A stretch of DNA of 64,000 bases from positions 141,303-205,302 of the forward strand of contig JAFPWT010000011.1 of the NCBI GenBank assembly GCA_017394865.1, in the 5' to 3' direction. Positions 41,314-50,947 of the stretch are shown here, in pieces (within the stretch, counting starts at the first letter, position 1; each line of letters starts with the position of its first letter). The notes under the pieces were generated by a model. That model was not told the origin of the DNA. It was given only the letters and a program-made list of their open reading frames with translations, and ran no database searches. This DNA is from Bacteroidales bacterium. GTDB taxonomy: Bacteria; Bacteroidota; Bacteroidia; Bacteroidales; F082. Made by a program: the position numbers and the translations under genes.

Positions 41314-44300
41314 TTTATGACGATTTTTTGTGTTTTCACATTGTTTCCATTGGCCAAACGTAACATGTAGACGCCGGCGGCCATGTTCTCGGTGGAGATA
41401 CGGTTGGCGCCGTTGGTGCTGCTGATCATGCGTCCGGTGACATCGAACAGCTGGACGGTGGTGCTACCGTTGATGCCGTTGAGGATGATTTCACCGTTGT
41501 TGATGAAGGCGAACTGTTCGCTGGCATTGATCTCGTCGTTGCCATTGGTGCTGAACATCAGTTTGAATCTGCTGGCGTAGTCGTTTGCATTGGCCTCGAA
41601 GGTGTAGCTCGGGTTGGCGAGCAGGTCGACGTCGTTGCCAGTCAAATTATCGATAAGATGCAGATAGCCGAACTCAACATTCTCAGTGTTGAAGCTGAGG
41701 GTGTAGGTTCCGCTCTCGGCAGCTTTGAAGTTTACGGGCATTTCGCCTTGTTCTTCGGCGTGGGTTACCGCATAGTCTTTACCGTCAACGGGAACAAAGA
41801 CCTTGGTATGATTCGGGTTGAGCTGGAACTTCTCGAGGCCGTTGCATTCGTCGAAACTCAGTATGGCGCGGTCGACGAGTTTGCCGTTTGTGGTGAGGCT
41901 CATATCCAAGCCTTTGGAGCTGACAGTGTGTTTTGCTGCTGAGAAAAATGCATATTGGTCTGCAGCGGAAGATTGGACGAAAATACCTTCGCAAGGCTTA
42001 ACCATCTCGTTTCCGTTGGTGGTCACAATCTCGTCGCCGTCGTCGTTCATCTTGTAATAGTACATTTCAGTAGCATAAACGACGTTGCTGCCTTCAATGG
42101 TTCCTAAATAAACATATGCGTTGTGCGGGAACATGTTGCCCACGAGATTCCATGTTCCAAAAGGCGTAGTAGCATCGTAATTGAGCGTGGTGCCATTATA
42201 GTATAAATTGGTGTATTGTTTGCGCACTGTTCCTGTAAAGTGCAAGGTGATGTCATCGACATTGGCATAAAGATATCCGATGCCTGCTGTCATATTGAAG
42301 GTGCTTGCTTCGTAGTTTCTCCATTCTTCACTTTGCATGGTTCCATCGAAGCTGTAGAGGTCGTAAGCACCCGAGGCGATGCCGCTGGTTGCAGGATTGA
42401 CATTGGAGTTCAACGGATTGGCGATGAAATAATAGTGGTCGTCGTCACCCGAATAGCCTGTGATGTCTTTTTCAACCGTGGCCTGAACGTTGTTATTGCT
42501 ATGCAGCTGACCACCGTCCTTGATGGTGATGGAGCCGCCGTCGAGTGTGATGACATCAGCGATGGCGTCATAGTTGGCGGGAATGACGGCATTGGCTTTG
42601 ATGACGACGTTGCTGCCATCGGGAGGAACTACGCCAAGATACCAGTTGTTACCATCGTTCCAGTTTCCGTCGGTAATGAAATGGAGCCCCGCATCGGTGG
42701 TGAAATAGGTGCTGACCCAATCGCTCTTGCCTTCGGCACCGCAATTCGAGTGAACCTGGGCAATGTAATACGAATTGGGATCCAGTCCTGTCATTGGGCA
42801 TGTGGTTGTGGTGCAAGAGGTTGTTGCCCAACTGATGTTTTCCAAATTCACATTCTCCATATAGGCATTGATGATCCAACCCAAATCGTTATTCTGGCCT
42901 GTTGCCCAGGGACCCCATGTGCTACCGTTAAGATACCATCTGTTGTTGTCGTCGGTACATGTACCGCAGAAGAGGGTGTAAGTGCCTGTTTCAGTGAAAG
43001 TGATCCACAGGTTCTTACCGCTGGTAATAGACACAGGTTCGGCGAGCGTAACCGTTTGTAAGCCGGTAACGGGAACAACAGTTTCGGTGTAAAGCAAGGT
43101 ACCGGGGGCATTCTCGCCGCCAGAGTATACTCTAATGATAATGTTGCCACCGGTGTTGTAAGTCAGGTTGTCATAAAACTCAATTTTGGTCAATACATTG
43201 CCGGTGACTTGGCTAGCTGGATACATTACACCGCGGGTTCTGGTATATACGGTTGTCGAGCCATAGTTTGAAGACGGCGTTACATTGTAAGTGAGCCAAT
43301 CCTGATCCAAAATGCCGTCTTCATAAAGACCATATCTGACATCGTATTGTGCGGCGAGGCCCTCCCAACTTAATGTGGCGCTTTCAGGAGTGATGTCGCT
43401 CACTTCAAGATTGTAGGGCTCCGCGCATGGAGCCGTGGTCTCGAAATCAGTGGTATTCCATTCACTGGTTCCGTTTCCTGCACCGCAATTTGAGCGGACT
43501 TGAGCCAAGTAATGTGTCTCCTCGGTTAATCCAGTCAGTGAATAGGTGCTTTCCGTGCAAGACCCCGTGGTCCAAGTTACAGCATCGTAATCCATTGTTT
43601 CCATGAGACCGTTGATGATCCAACCCAAATTGTTGTTTTGGCCCGTTGTCCAAGGCCCCCAAACATTACCTGACAAATACCAGCGATTGTCGTCTTCTGT
43701 ACATTCGCCCACTCCCAAGGTATATTTGCCATATTCGGTCATCGTAATCCACAGATTTTCCCCTTCAACAATATTCACAGGTTTAGCCAGTGTAACGGTT
43801 TGCAAACCGCTAACTGTGGGAGAGAATTCTTCGGTGTAGAGCAACGTGCCAGGGGCGTTTTCACCACCGCTATAGATGCTGAAGATGGTGTAGCCACCGG
43901 TGTTGTAACTGAGTACCTCATAAAACTCGATTTTGGTCAGGAGGTTGCCTGTGATTTGTGAGGCAGGGTACTTCACGGCTCTTGTCTTAGTGCTTTCAGT
44001 TGAAGATCCATAAACACTACCAGATTGTGTGACATTGTAGGTTAACCATCCTATGGTGGTGCTGCTTGTCGGATACAGACCATACCTGACATCGTAACCG
44101 CTTGAGGTGCCCGTCCAATTCAACGTGGCAGTGCTTGAAGTGATATTGGATGCTGCCAAAGCGGATGGCATCGTGCAAGGAGCAGTGGTGAAATTCGTCG
44201 TTGTCCATCCGCTTACGCCTTTGCTTGAATTGGAGCGAACTTGAGCCACGTATGTTGTTTCGTCGGATAAGTCGGTCAAAGGGTAGGTGGTTGCAGTGCT

Positions 44301-44987
44301 GGAACCTGTTGTCCAACTCACGGCATCATAACTCACGGTTTCCATGTAGCCATCGATAATCCAACCAAAATTATTGGTTTGACCAGTCGTCCAGATCTGC
44401 CATTGGTTGTTGACGAGTTGCCATCTGTTGTTGCTGTCGGTACAATTTTCACCATAGTAAAGGGTGTAAGTACCATATTCAGTTAGTGTAATCCACAGGT
44501 TTTCTCCACTGACAAGATATACAGGCGTGTTAAGGGTAAATGTCAGCAAACCCGTGGTAGTGGGGTACACCGTCTCAGTGTAGAGAAGCGTTTCGGGGGC
44601 ATTGTCGCCACCAGAGTAAACATTGATGGTAACATAACCACCCGTATTGTTATTCACGCGATCATAGAATCTAACTTTGGTCAGGACGTTGCCGGTGATT
44701 TGTTCTGTAACATACTTGACTCCACGAGTTCTGACGGAAGCAGTGCTTGATCCATAGGCACCCTTATACGATAAATTGTAAGAAAGCCATTCTTGCGAGG
44801 TGCTGCTTGTGGGATAAAGTCCAAATCGTACATCGTAGTTGTCGGCAGAGCCGGTCCAGTTTAGGGTAGCCGTGCTGGAAGTGATGTTTGAAACGGTCAG
44901 ATTGGTAGGAGCTTGTTGTGCCTTTATCGTCCACGGCACAAGCATCACCGTGAACAATAGCAATCGGAGTAATGTTTTTTTCATCAT
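41310..44987 (-). CDS. Giant T9SS type A protein with three fibronectin-III/jelly-roll modules
   Basis: 1,225 residues. The signal peptide is MMKKTLLRLLLFTVMLVPWTIKAQ (ATG at 44987; 44984 is possible). Three modules of about 250 residues repeat the pattern fibronectin-III strand (NITSSTATLNWTG), a jelly-roll (TGNVLTKVRFYD, INVYSGGDNAPETLLYTE, ENLWITLTEYGTYTL) and a second fibronectin-III strand (TYVAQVRSNSS). A beta-rich region follows (about 800-1140), then the sorting domain (TTVQLFDVTGRMISSTNGANRI ... GVYMLRLANG). Such proteins bind host or dietary glycans or proteins, but no ligand is evident. A start at 45032 is rejected because it falls inside the -7 box. Confidence 0.85.
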   Translation of the reverse strand: MMKKTLLRLLLFTVMLVPWTIKAQQAPTNLTVSNITSSTATLNWTGSADNYDVRFGLYPTSSTSQEWLSYNLSYKGAYGSSTASVRTRGVKYVTEQITGNVLTKVRFYDRVNNNTGGYVTINVYSGGDNAPETLLYTETVYPTTTGLLTFTLNTPVYLVSGENLWITLTEYGTYTLYYGENCTDSNNRWQLVNNQWQIWTTGQTNNFGWIIDGYMETVSYDAVSWTTGSSTATTYPLTDLSDETTYVAQVRSNSSKGVSGWTTTNFTTAPCTMPSALAASNITSSTATLNWTGTSSGYDVRYGLYPTSSTTIGWLTYNVTQSGSVYGSSTESTKTRAVKYPASQITGNLLTKIEFYEVLSYNTGGYTIFSIYSGGENAPGTLLYTEEFSPTVSGLQTVTLAKPVNIVEGENLWITMTEYGKYTLGVGECTEDDNRWYLSGNVWGPWTTGQNNNLGWIINGLMETMDYDAVTWTTGSCTESTYSLTGLTEETHYLAQVRSNCGAGNGTSEWNTTDFETTAPCAEPYNLEVSDITPESATLSWEGLAAQYDVRYGLYEDGILDQDWLTYNVTPSSNYGSTTVYTRTRGVMYPASQVTGNVLTKIEFYDNLTYNTGGNIIIRVYSGGENAPGTLLYTETVVPVTGLQTVTLAEPVSITSGKNLWITFTETGTYTLFCGTCTDDNNRWYLNGSTWGPWATGQNNDLGWIINAYMENVNLENISWATTSCTTTTCPMTGLDPNSYYIAQVHSNCGAEGKSDWVSTYFTTDAGLHFITDGNWNDGNNWYLGVVPPDGSNVVIKANAVIPANYDAIADVITLDGGSITIKDGGQLHSNNNVQATVEKDITGYSGDDDHYYFIANPLNSNVNPATSGIASGAYDLYSFDGTMQSEEWRNYEASTFNMTAGIGYLYANVDDITLHFTGTVRKQYTNLYYNGTTLNYDATTPFGTWNLVGNMFPHNAYVYLGTIEGSNVVYATEMYYYKMNDDGDEIVTTNGNEMVKPCEGIFVQSSAADQYAFFSAAKHTVSSKGLDMSLTTNGKLVDRAILSFDECNGLEKFQLNPNHTKVFVPVDGKDYAVTHAEEQGEMPVNFKAAESGTYTLSFNTENVEFGYLHLIDNLTGNDVDLLANPSYTFEANANDYASRFKLMFSTNGNDEINASEQFAFINNGEIILNGINGSTTVQLFDVTGRMISSTNGANRISTENMAAGVYMLRLANGNNVKTQKIVIK
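42690..44900 (-). repeat. Three tandem ~750-bp coding modules
   Basis: Modules at about 44900-44190, 44190-43440 and 43440-42690 encode the same arrangement (TATLNW, TRxVKY/TRGVMY, TGNxLTK, YSGGxNAPGTLLYTE, GENLWIT, NNRWxL, GWIIxGxME). They are similar but not identical in DNA, so older than the duplication near 6.1-7.0 kb. Confidence 0.75.
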
Positions 44988-45029
44988 GACTTTTTTATTT
45001 AGTTTGTTTAATGATTGATAATCAGACCA

Positions 45030-45037
45030 CAAAGATA
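45030..45037 (-). promoter_or_regulatory. -7 box TATCTTTG for the giant T9SS gene
   Basis: It lies 42 nt upstream of the ATG at 44987. Confidence 0.6.
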
Positions 45038-45053
45038 ATAAAAAAGTAATAAA

Positions 45054-45069
45054 GCTGCAATTTTGCAGC
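45054..45069 (-). terminator. Terminator of the lpdA-rfbC-mltD-uvrA unit
   Basis: GCTGCAA pairs with TTGCAGC around two bases. On the minus strand it is followed by a T-rich stretch (TTTATTACTTTTTT). Confidence 0.65.
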
Positions 45070-45090
45070 CTGTTTTTTTAATTCAGGGAA

Positions 45091-47925
45091 TCAAAAAACT
45101 TCTTTGAGATATTGTCCCGTATAGCTTTCGGGGCACTGTGCCACTTGCTCAGGGGTGCCTTCGCAAACGATGTAGCCGCCGCGGTCGCCGCCTTCAGGCC
45201 CCATGTCGATGACCCAGTCGGCCAACTTGATCACATCCATGTTGTGCTCGATGATGACCACGGTGTTGCCTTTGTCGACGAGTTTGTTCAGCACGTTCAT
45301 CAGCACCTTGATGTCTTCGAAATGCAGTCCAGTGGTGGGTTCGTCCAATACATACAGGGTCTTTCCGGTGTCGCGCTTGGCCAACTCGGTAGCTAGTTTC
45401 ACGCGTTGTGCCTCGCCGCCTGAGATGGTGGTGGAAGCCTGACCCAGGGTGAGATACCCCAACCCGACATCTTGCAAGGTCTTGATCTTCTGGATGATCG
45501 AAGGGATGTTTTCAAAGAACGTCACTGCCTCGTTGATGGTCATGTTGAGCACATCGTTGATCGACTTGCCTTTGTAACGCACCTCCAGGGTCTCACGGTT
45601 GTAACGCTTGCCTTGGCATTCCTCGCACACCACTGACACGTCGGGGAGGAAGTTCATCTCGATGAGCTTCACGCCGGCACCCTTGCAGGCCTCGCAGCGA
45701 CCGCCCTTCACGTTAAACGAGAAGCGACCGGCCTTGTAGTTGCGGATCTTGGCCTCGGGCAGCTCGCCGTAGAGCTTTCGGATGTCGTCGAACACCTTGG
45801 TGTAGGTGGCGGGGTTGCTGCGTGGCGTACGTCCGATGGGAGCCTGGTCGATCTGGATGATCTTGTCGATGAGGTTCATTCCCTCAATGCTCTCGTAGTG
45901 GAGCGGTTCCTTCACCGAGCGGTAGAACTTCTTGGTGAGGATAGGGGTGAGGGTCTCGTTGATCAGGGTGGATTTTCCAGATCCGGAAACACCGGTGATG
46001 CAAGTCATTACGCCTAATGGCAACTTAAAAGTGACGTTTTTCAGGTTGTGGCCGGTGGCGCCGTTGATGACCAGGAATTGGCCATCTCGGGGCGGCCGTC
46101 GGTATATCGGTAAATCGATATTTCGGCGGCCACTCAGGTAATCGCAAGTGATGGAGTGCCCTTGCATGGCCTCTTCCGGAGTGCCTGCAAACACTACTTC
46201 GCCGCCGTGACGGCCTGCGCCGGGGCCGATGTCGACTAGATAATCGGCGTTGAGCATGGTGTCCTTGTCGTGTTCCACTACGATGACGGAATTTCCGATG
46301 TCGCGCAGTTCCTTGAGCGACTCGATCAGTCGGTGGTTGTCGCGTTGGTGGAGTCCGATGCTGGGTTCATCCAAGATATAAAGCACGCCGGTGAGCTGCG
46401 ACCCGATCTGGGTGGCCAGTCGGATGCGCTGGGCCTCACCGCCGGAGAGGGAGGCCGCTGGGCGGTTCAGGTTGAGGTAGTCGATGCCGATATCAAGCAG
46501 GAAATGCACACGTTTGTCGATCTCCCTGAGGATCTCCTTGGCGATTTCGTTCTGGCGTTCGTTGAGTTTCGAAGGGAGTTCCTCTACCCATTGGCAGAGG
46601 CTGTAGATGTCCATCTCGGCGACTTCGGCAATGTTTTTGCCGTCAATCAAAAAGTATTGTGCCTCTTTTTTGAGGCGGGTGCCGTGACACACGGGGCAGG
46701 TGACGTGGTTCATGAACGAGCCGGCCCAGCGTGCGATGCTGGCTGGAGCTTCCTCGGTGTTCTGGCTTTCGATGAATCGGATGATGCCTTCGAAATTGAT
46801 CTTGTAAACACTGTTGATGCCAATGTATTCGCGCTTCACCTCAAAAGTTTCGTTGGTCCCGTAAAGGATCACGTCGAGGGCTTCTTCGGAGATCTCCTTC
46901 ATGGGAGTATCGAGGGTGAAGCCGTATTTTAGGCCGATGGCCTCCAGTTGATGGAAGATCCAGCTACCGGCCTTGTATTCGCCTGCAGGGGCCAGTCCGC
47001 CTTTCTTGATGCTCAAGTCGGGGTTGGGAATGAGTTTCTCCTTGTCGACCACGGTGATCTCGCCCATGCCATTGCATTTGGGACAGGCGCCGTAAGGTGA
47101 GTTGAAAGAGAAAGTGTTGGGTTCTGGATCCTCGTAGGAGAGCCCAGTGCTGGGGCACATGAGCAGACGGCTGAAGTAGCGCACTTCCTCCGTGTCGTAG
47201 TCCATCACCATCAGCAGGCCCTTGCCGTAACGGAAGGCGGTCTGCACCGATTTGCTGATGCGGCTTTTGTTGTCGCCGCTGACCTCGATGCGGTCGATGA
47301 CGATCTCGATGTCGTGGGTCTTGTAACGGTCGAGCATCATGCCAAACTCAATCTCACGCAGTTTGCCGTCGACACGCACGCGGGTGAATCCTGCCTGGCG
47401 GATATGTTCGAATAACTCGCGGTAATGGCCTTTGCGGCCTCTGACGGAAGGAGCCAAAACAATGATTCTTTTCCCTCCGTAGTCCTTCAGGATAAGGTCG
47501 GTGATCTGCTCTTCAGAGTAACGCACCATGCGCTCGCCGGTGTTGTAGGAGTAAGCCTCGCCGATACGGGCGTAAAGCAGACGCAGGAAGTCGTAGATCT
47601 CGGTGATGGTGCCCACGGTGGAACGGGGGTTCTTGTTGACCGATTTCTGCTCGATGGAGATGACGGGGCTTAGCCCTGTGATCTTGTCCACATCAGGGCG
47701 TTCCATGTTGCCGATGAACTGACGGGCGTAGGCCGAGAAACTCTCCATATAACGGCGCTGTCCCTCGGCGTAGATGGTGTCGAAGGCCAGTGACGACTTG
47801 CCACTGCCGCTGATGCCGGTGACGACCACCAGGGCATTGCGGGGGATCGACAGGTCGATGTTCTTCAGGTTGTTCTCGCGAGCGCCTAGAATTTCAAGCG
47901 TCTTGTCTTCTGAGAAGTCGTTCAT
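45091..47925 (-). CDS. uvrA: Excinuclease ABC subunit A
   Basis: 944 residues, normal length. It is the damage-recognition ATPase of nucleotide excision repair. Two ABC ATPase modules are complete: Walker A GISGSGKSSLAFDT (near 35) and GVSGSGKSTLI (near 650), and signatures LSGGEAQR and ISGGEAQR. Zinc knuckles CPKCNGMG, CPVCHGTR and CEACKGAG are visible. The start overlaps the stop of the transglycosylase gene by 4 bp (ATGA). It is last in a run of four otherwise unrelated genes. Confidence 0.96.
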   Translation of the reverse strand: MNDFSEDKTLEILGARENNLKNIDLSIPRNALVVVTGISGSGKSSLAFDTIYAEGQRRYMESFSAYARQFIGNMERPDVDKITGLSPVISIEQKSVNKNPRSTVGTITEIYDFLRLLYARIGEAYSYNTGERMVRYSEEQITDLILKDYGGKRIIVLAPSVRGRKGHYRELFEHIRQAGFTRVRVDGKLREIEFGMMLDRYKTHDIEIVIDRIEVSGDNKSRISKSVQTAFRYGKGLLMVMDYDTEEVRYFSRLLMCPSTGLSYEDPEPNTFSFNSPYGACPKCNGMGEITVVDKEKLIPNPDLSIKKGGLAPAGEYKAGSWIFHQLEAIGLKYGFTLDTPMKEISEEALDVILYGTNETFEVKREYIGINSVYKINFEGIIRFIESQNTEEAPASIARWAGSFMNHVTCPVCHGTRLKKEAQYFLIDGKNIAEVAEMDIYSLCQWVEELPSKLNERQNEIAKEILREIDKRVHFLLDIGIDYLNLNRPAASLSGGEAQRIRLATQIGSQLTGVLYILDEPSIGLHQRDNHRLIESLKELRDIGNSVIVVEHDKDTMLNADYLVDIGPGAGRHGGEVVFAGTPEEAMQGHSITCDYLSGRRNIDLPIYRRPPRDGQFLVINGATGHNLKNVTFKLPLGVMTCITGVSGSGKSTLINETLTPILTKKFYRSVKEPLHYESIEGMNLIDKIIQIDQAPIGRTPRSNPATYTKVFDDIRKLYGELPEAKIRNYKAGRFSFNVKGGRCEACKGAGVKLIEMNFLPDVSVVCEECQGKRYNRETLEVRYKGKSINDVLNMTINEAVTFFENIPSIIQKIKTLQDVGLGYLTLGQASTTISGGEAQRVKLATELAKRDTGKTLYVLDEPTTGLHFEDIKVLMNVLNKLVDKGNTVVIIEHNMDVIKLADWVIDMGPEGGDRGGYIVCEGTPEQVAQCPESYTGQYLKEVF

Positions 47926-48869
47926 CTCGGTAATTTGATCACGTAGCTGTTGCCTTGAGAGATGGTCAAAGAGTTGCTGCGGAGCCAGGGATTATAATAT
48001 TTGAGCATCTTGAGGTTGGTGCCTTGGGTGAGGGCGAACTGTGCGAGGTCTTCGATCGACTCGGTGACGGTGATGGTCTTGTAGTCGAGCGGTTGGTACC
48101 AGCCGTCGTCGCTGATCTCGAAGCCGTATTGTTTCGGATTCTCCATGATGAGCTTGAAAGCCAGGATGCGGTAGACGTAGCGTTCAGTCTCGGCTGGCAA
48201 AAGCATGTCGTAATAGGAGTTGACCCCTTGTTCCTCGATGGTGCGGCTGATTCTTCCACCACCGCAGTTGTAAGCCGCCGCAGCCAGTGTCCAGCTGTTG
48301 AATTTACGGTGCAACTCGTTCAGGAATTCACAGGCGGCCTGGGTCTCCATCTCTTGATCATAACGTCGGTCGACCTCTTTGTTGATTTCCAGGTTATAGT
48401 GTTTTCCAGTGCTTTCGATGAACTGCCAGAACCCCACGGCTTTGGCGGGTGACACGGCATTGGTGAGGTTGCTCTCGATCATGGCGAGGTAGATGAAATC
48501 TTCCGGAAGTTTATTTTTCCGCATGATGGGTTCCAGTACGGGACGCCAGCGGGTGGTGCGTTTCAACAGCATCAAGGTTGAGGAGTGGAGGTGGGCGTTG
48601 ACGAGGATCTCGCGTTCGAGGCTTTCGCGGACATAGAAACGATCCAGCGGCACCGGTTCGCCGCAGAAGTCCATGGTCTCGGGCAACTTGATGTCGTGAA
48701 TGTACTGGTCCATGTGGTCGAAGGCCAATGCTTCGGCAGTGTAGCTGACATGGAAGTTGTCGTCGGCTTCAGCTGTAGGGCTTTGTGCAATACTGAAGGT
48801 GACGGCGGCAGTGGCACCTATTAATATAATAGCGAGGCCGCAGGCTAATAAAACGTTTCGTTTCCTCAT
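47922..48869 (-). CDS. Membrane-bound lytic transglycosylase, MltD-like, with LysM-like end
   Basis: 315 residues from the ATG at 48869 (MRKRNVLLACGLAIILIG, an N-terminal signal or anchor). The SLT domain has catalytic Glu in LAMIESNLTNAVSPAKAVGFWQF and the AAYNCGGGRISR motif. The C-terminus (ITVTESIEDLAQFALTQGTNLKMLKYYN) is LysM-like. It cleaves peptidoglycan with formation of 1,6-anhydromuramic ends. A TTG start at 48893 is less likely. It is translationally coupled to uvrA. Confidence 0.88.
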   Translation of the reverse strand: MRKRNVLLACGLAIILIGATAAVTFSIAQSPTAEADDNFHVSYTAEALAFDHMDQYIHDIKLPETMDFCGEPVPLDRFYVRESLEREILVNAHLHSSTLMLLKRTTRWRPVLEPIMRKNKLPEDFIYLAMIESNLTNAVSPAKAVGFWQFIESTGKHYNLEINKEVDRRYDQEMETQAACEFLNELHRKFNSWTLAAAAYNCGGGRISRTIEEQGVNSYYDMLLPAETERYVYRILAFKLIMENPKQYGFEISDDGWYQPLDYKTITVTESIEDLAQFALTQGTNLKMLKYYNPWLRSNSLTISQGNSYVIKLPR

Positions 48870-48889
48870 GATATGATATCTTTCAATTT

Positions 48890-49435
48890 TCAATTAAAGG
48901 GGGTGATGAAATCTTTGAATAAGGGTGATGCTTTATCTTTTTCCGAAAGAATGGGGTTGCTGATATTCCATTGGATGTTCAGGTCAGGGTCGTTCCAGCG
49001 GATGCTGCCTTCGGAGGCTTTGTTGTAGACGTTGGTGCATTTGTAGGTAAACACCGAATGATCTTGGAGACAGACGAAACCGTGGGCGAAGCCTTCGGGG
49101 ATCCAGTACATGAACTTATTGCCTTCGGTGAGTTCCACCGACTCCCATTGTCCGTAGGTAAGGGAGTTCTTACGGAGGTCGACGGCCACGTCCATGACGG
49201 CGCCTTTCACCACACGTACCAGCTTGCCTTGGGCATAGGGTGGCTTCTGGAAATGTAGTCCGCGCAGGACGCCACGCATCGACTGCGACTCATTGTCCTG
49301 CACAAAGGTCATGTCCAGCCCATGTTCCAGAAAACGTTGCCGGTTATAACTCTCAAAGAAATAGCCGCGTTCGTCCAGAAACACATCTGGCTTGATGATC
49401 AGCAGGTCTTTTATTTTAGTTTCAATGATCTCCAT
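48890..49435 (-). CDS. rfbC: dTDP-4-dehydrorhamnose 3,5-epimerase
   Basis: 181 residues, normal length. It catalyses the third step of dTDP-L-rhamnose synthesis for surface polysaccharide. The cupin core shows the family motifs: FFESYNRQRF, FVQDNESQSMRGVLRGLHFQ (with the catalytic His), VRVVKGAVMDVAVDLR, and YWIPEGFAHGF. The other rhamnose genes (rfbA, rfbB, rfbD) are not in the window. It lies 3 bp after lpdA. Confidence 0.94.
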   Translation of the reverse strand: MEIIETKIKDLLIIKPDVFLDERGYFFESYNRQRFLEHGLDMTFVQDNESQSMRGVLRGLHFQKPPYAQGKLVRVVKGAVMDVAVDLRKNSLTYGQWESVELTEGNKFMYWIPEGFAHGFVCLQDHSVFTYKCTNVYNKASEGSIRWNDPDLNIQWNISNPILSEKDKASPLFKDFITPFN

Positions 49436-49438
49436 TTT

Positions 49439-50830
49439 TTATAAGTGTACGCATTCGTTATAGGCTGCAGCAGCAGCTTCCATGATGCCTTCCGACATGG
49501 TGGGGTGGGGGAACACGGCGTGGATGATGTCTTCACCTTTGGCGCCGAGTTCACGGCAGAGCACGGCGGCGGCGACCATCTCGGTGACGTTGTCGCCCAC
49601 CATATGGCAACCCAGCCAGTCGCCAGTCTTGGCATCGAACACCACCTTGATGAATCCGTCTTTGTTGCCGGCGGCGGTGGCTTTGCCCGAGGCGGTGAAG
49701 GGGAACTTGCCGATCTTCACTTCATAGCCGGCGGCGATGGCCTTCGCTTCGCTCAGGCCGACAGAGGCGATCTCGGGAGTGGTGTAGGTGCAGCCGGGAA
49801 TGTTGGCGTAGTTCAACGGTTTCGGGTCGAGGCCGCAGAGTTTCTCCACGCAGATGGTGGCCTCGTGATCAGCCTTGTGGGCCAAAGCGGGACCGTGCAC
49901 GATGTCGCCGATGGCATAAACACCTGGTACATTGGTGCGATAATAGTCGTCGACGATGACCTTGCCGCGTTCGGTGGCGATACCCAAGGCTTCCAGCCCG
50001 AGGTCGTCGATGTTGGTCTGCACGCCGACGGCGGAGAGCACGATGTCGGCCTCCACGATCTTGTCGCCTTTCTTGGTGGCGATGGTACAAACGCATTTCT
50101 CACCGGTGGTGTCCACATGGGTCACCGAGGCTTCGGTCATCACGGTCATCTTCAGTTTCTTGAAGGAACGCTCCACCTGTTTGGAGACTTCCTCGTCTTC
50201 ATTCGGTACCACGTTGGGCAGAAATTCCACCAAGGTGACTTTCACGCCCATGCTGGTGAAGAAGAAGGCAAACTCCGATCCGATAGCGCCGGAGCCGACC
50301 ACCACCATGCTCTCGGGGAGCTTGTCCAAAACCAGGGCCTGGCGGTAGCCGATGATTTTCTTGCCGTCGATGGGCAGTGCAGGCAGTTCGCGCACACGGG
50401 AGCCGGTGGCGAGGATGATATGTTCGGCCTCATGCAAGGTGACGTTGCCCTCAGCATCGGTCACGGAGACCTGTCTGTCGGCGGTGAGGCGGCCGTAGCC
50501 GTTGATGACTTCAACGTTGTTCTTCTTGAGGAGGAACTGCACGCCTTTGCTCATGGTCTCGGCCACGCCGCGGCTGCGGGCGACCACCGCTGTCATGTCG
50601 GGGGCGGCTTCGCCTTCCACCTTGATGCCGTAGCTTTCGGCATGTTTGATATAATTGTAAACCTGTGCGCTCTTCAAGAGGGCTTTGGTAGGGATGCAGC
50701 CCCAGTTGAGGCAGATGCCACCCAGCTCGGCCTTCTCAACCACGGCCACTTGTTTTCCCAGTTGTGATGCTCTGATGGCAGCTACATAGCCTCCAGGGCC
50801 GCTGCCGATAACGATAACGTCAAATTTCAT
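49439..50830 (-). CDS. lpdA: Dihydrolipoyl dehydrogenase
   Basis: 463 residues. It is the FAD enzyme that reoxidises lipoamide in 2-oxoacid dehydrogenase or glycine-cleavage complexes. An FAD-binding start (DVIVIGSGPGGYVAAIRASQ), redox-active disulfide CLNWGC (40-45), NAD motif VVVGSGAIGSEFAFFF and C-terminal HPTMSE with the catalytic His-Glu are present. It is first in the lpdA-rfbC-mltD-uvrA run. No E1/E2 genes are adjacent, so the complex it serves cannot be told. Confidence 0.95.
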   Translation of the reverse strand: MKFDVIVIGSGPGGYVAAIRASQLGKQVAVVEKAELGGICLNWGCIPTKALLKSAQVYNYIKHAESYGIKVEGEAAPDMTAVVARSRGVAETMSKGVQFLLKKNNVEVINGYGRLTADRQVSVTDAEGNVTLHEAEHIILATGSRVRELPALPIDGKKIIGYRQALVLDKLPESMVVVGSGAIGSEFAFFFTSMGVKVTLVEFLPNVVPNEDEEVSKQVERSFKKLKMTVMTEASVTHVDTTGEKCVCTIATKKGDKIVEADIVLSAVGVQTNIDDLGLEALGIATERGKVIVDDYYRTNVPGVYAIGDIVHGPALAHKADHEATICVEKLCGLDPKPLNYANIPGCTYTTPEIASVGLSEAKAIAAGYEVKIGKFPFTASGKATAAGNKDGFIKVVFDAKTGDWLGCHMVGDNVTEMVAAAVLCRELGAKGEDIIHAVFPHPTMSEGIMEAAAAAYNECVHL

Positions 50831-50903
50831 ATCTGAATTAATTTATGTTTTCTAAGAAAGTGCGAAAATACGAAATTATTTTTGAGAAACATCGTTTTTT
50901 TGC

Positions 50904-50911
50904 TATCTTTG
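50904..50911 (+). promoter_or_regulatory. -7 box TATCTTTG with -33 TTTG for the gene at 50948
   Basis: TTTG at 50881-50884 is separated from the -7 box by 19 bp, the Bacteroidota consensus spacing. It is one of the best complete promoters in the window. Confidence 0.65.
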
Positions 50912-50947
50912 CCATCCAAAAAACAACATTTTTAAAAACAAAAGATT

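Noticed and set aside
49445-50767. A 440-codon frame opposite lpdA.
   Set aside because: It is the mirror of a GC-rich, codon-biased lpdA. The product is His/Gly/Asp-rich with no recognisable fold, and lpdA has all its motifs intact.
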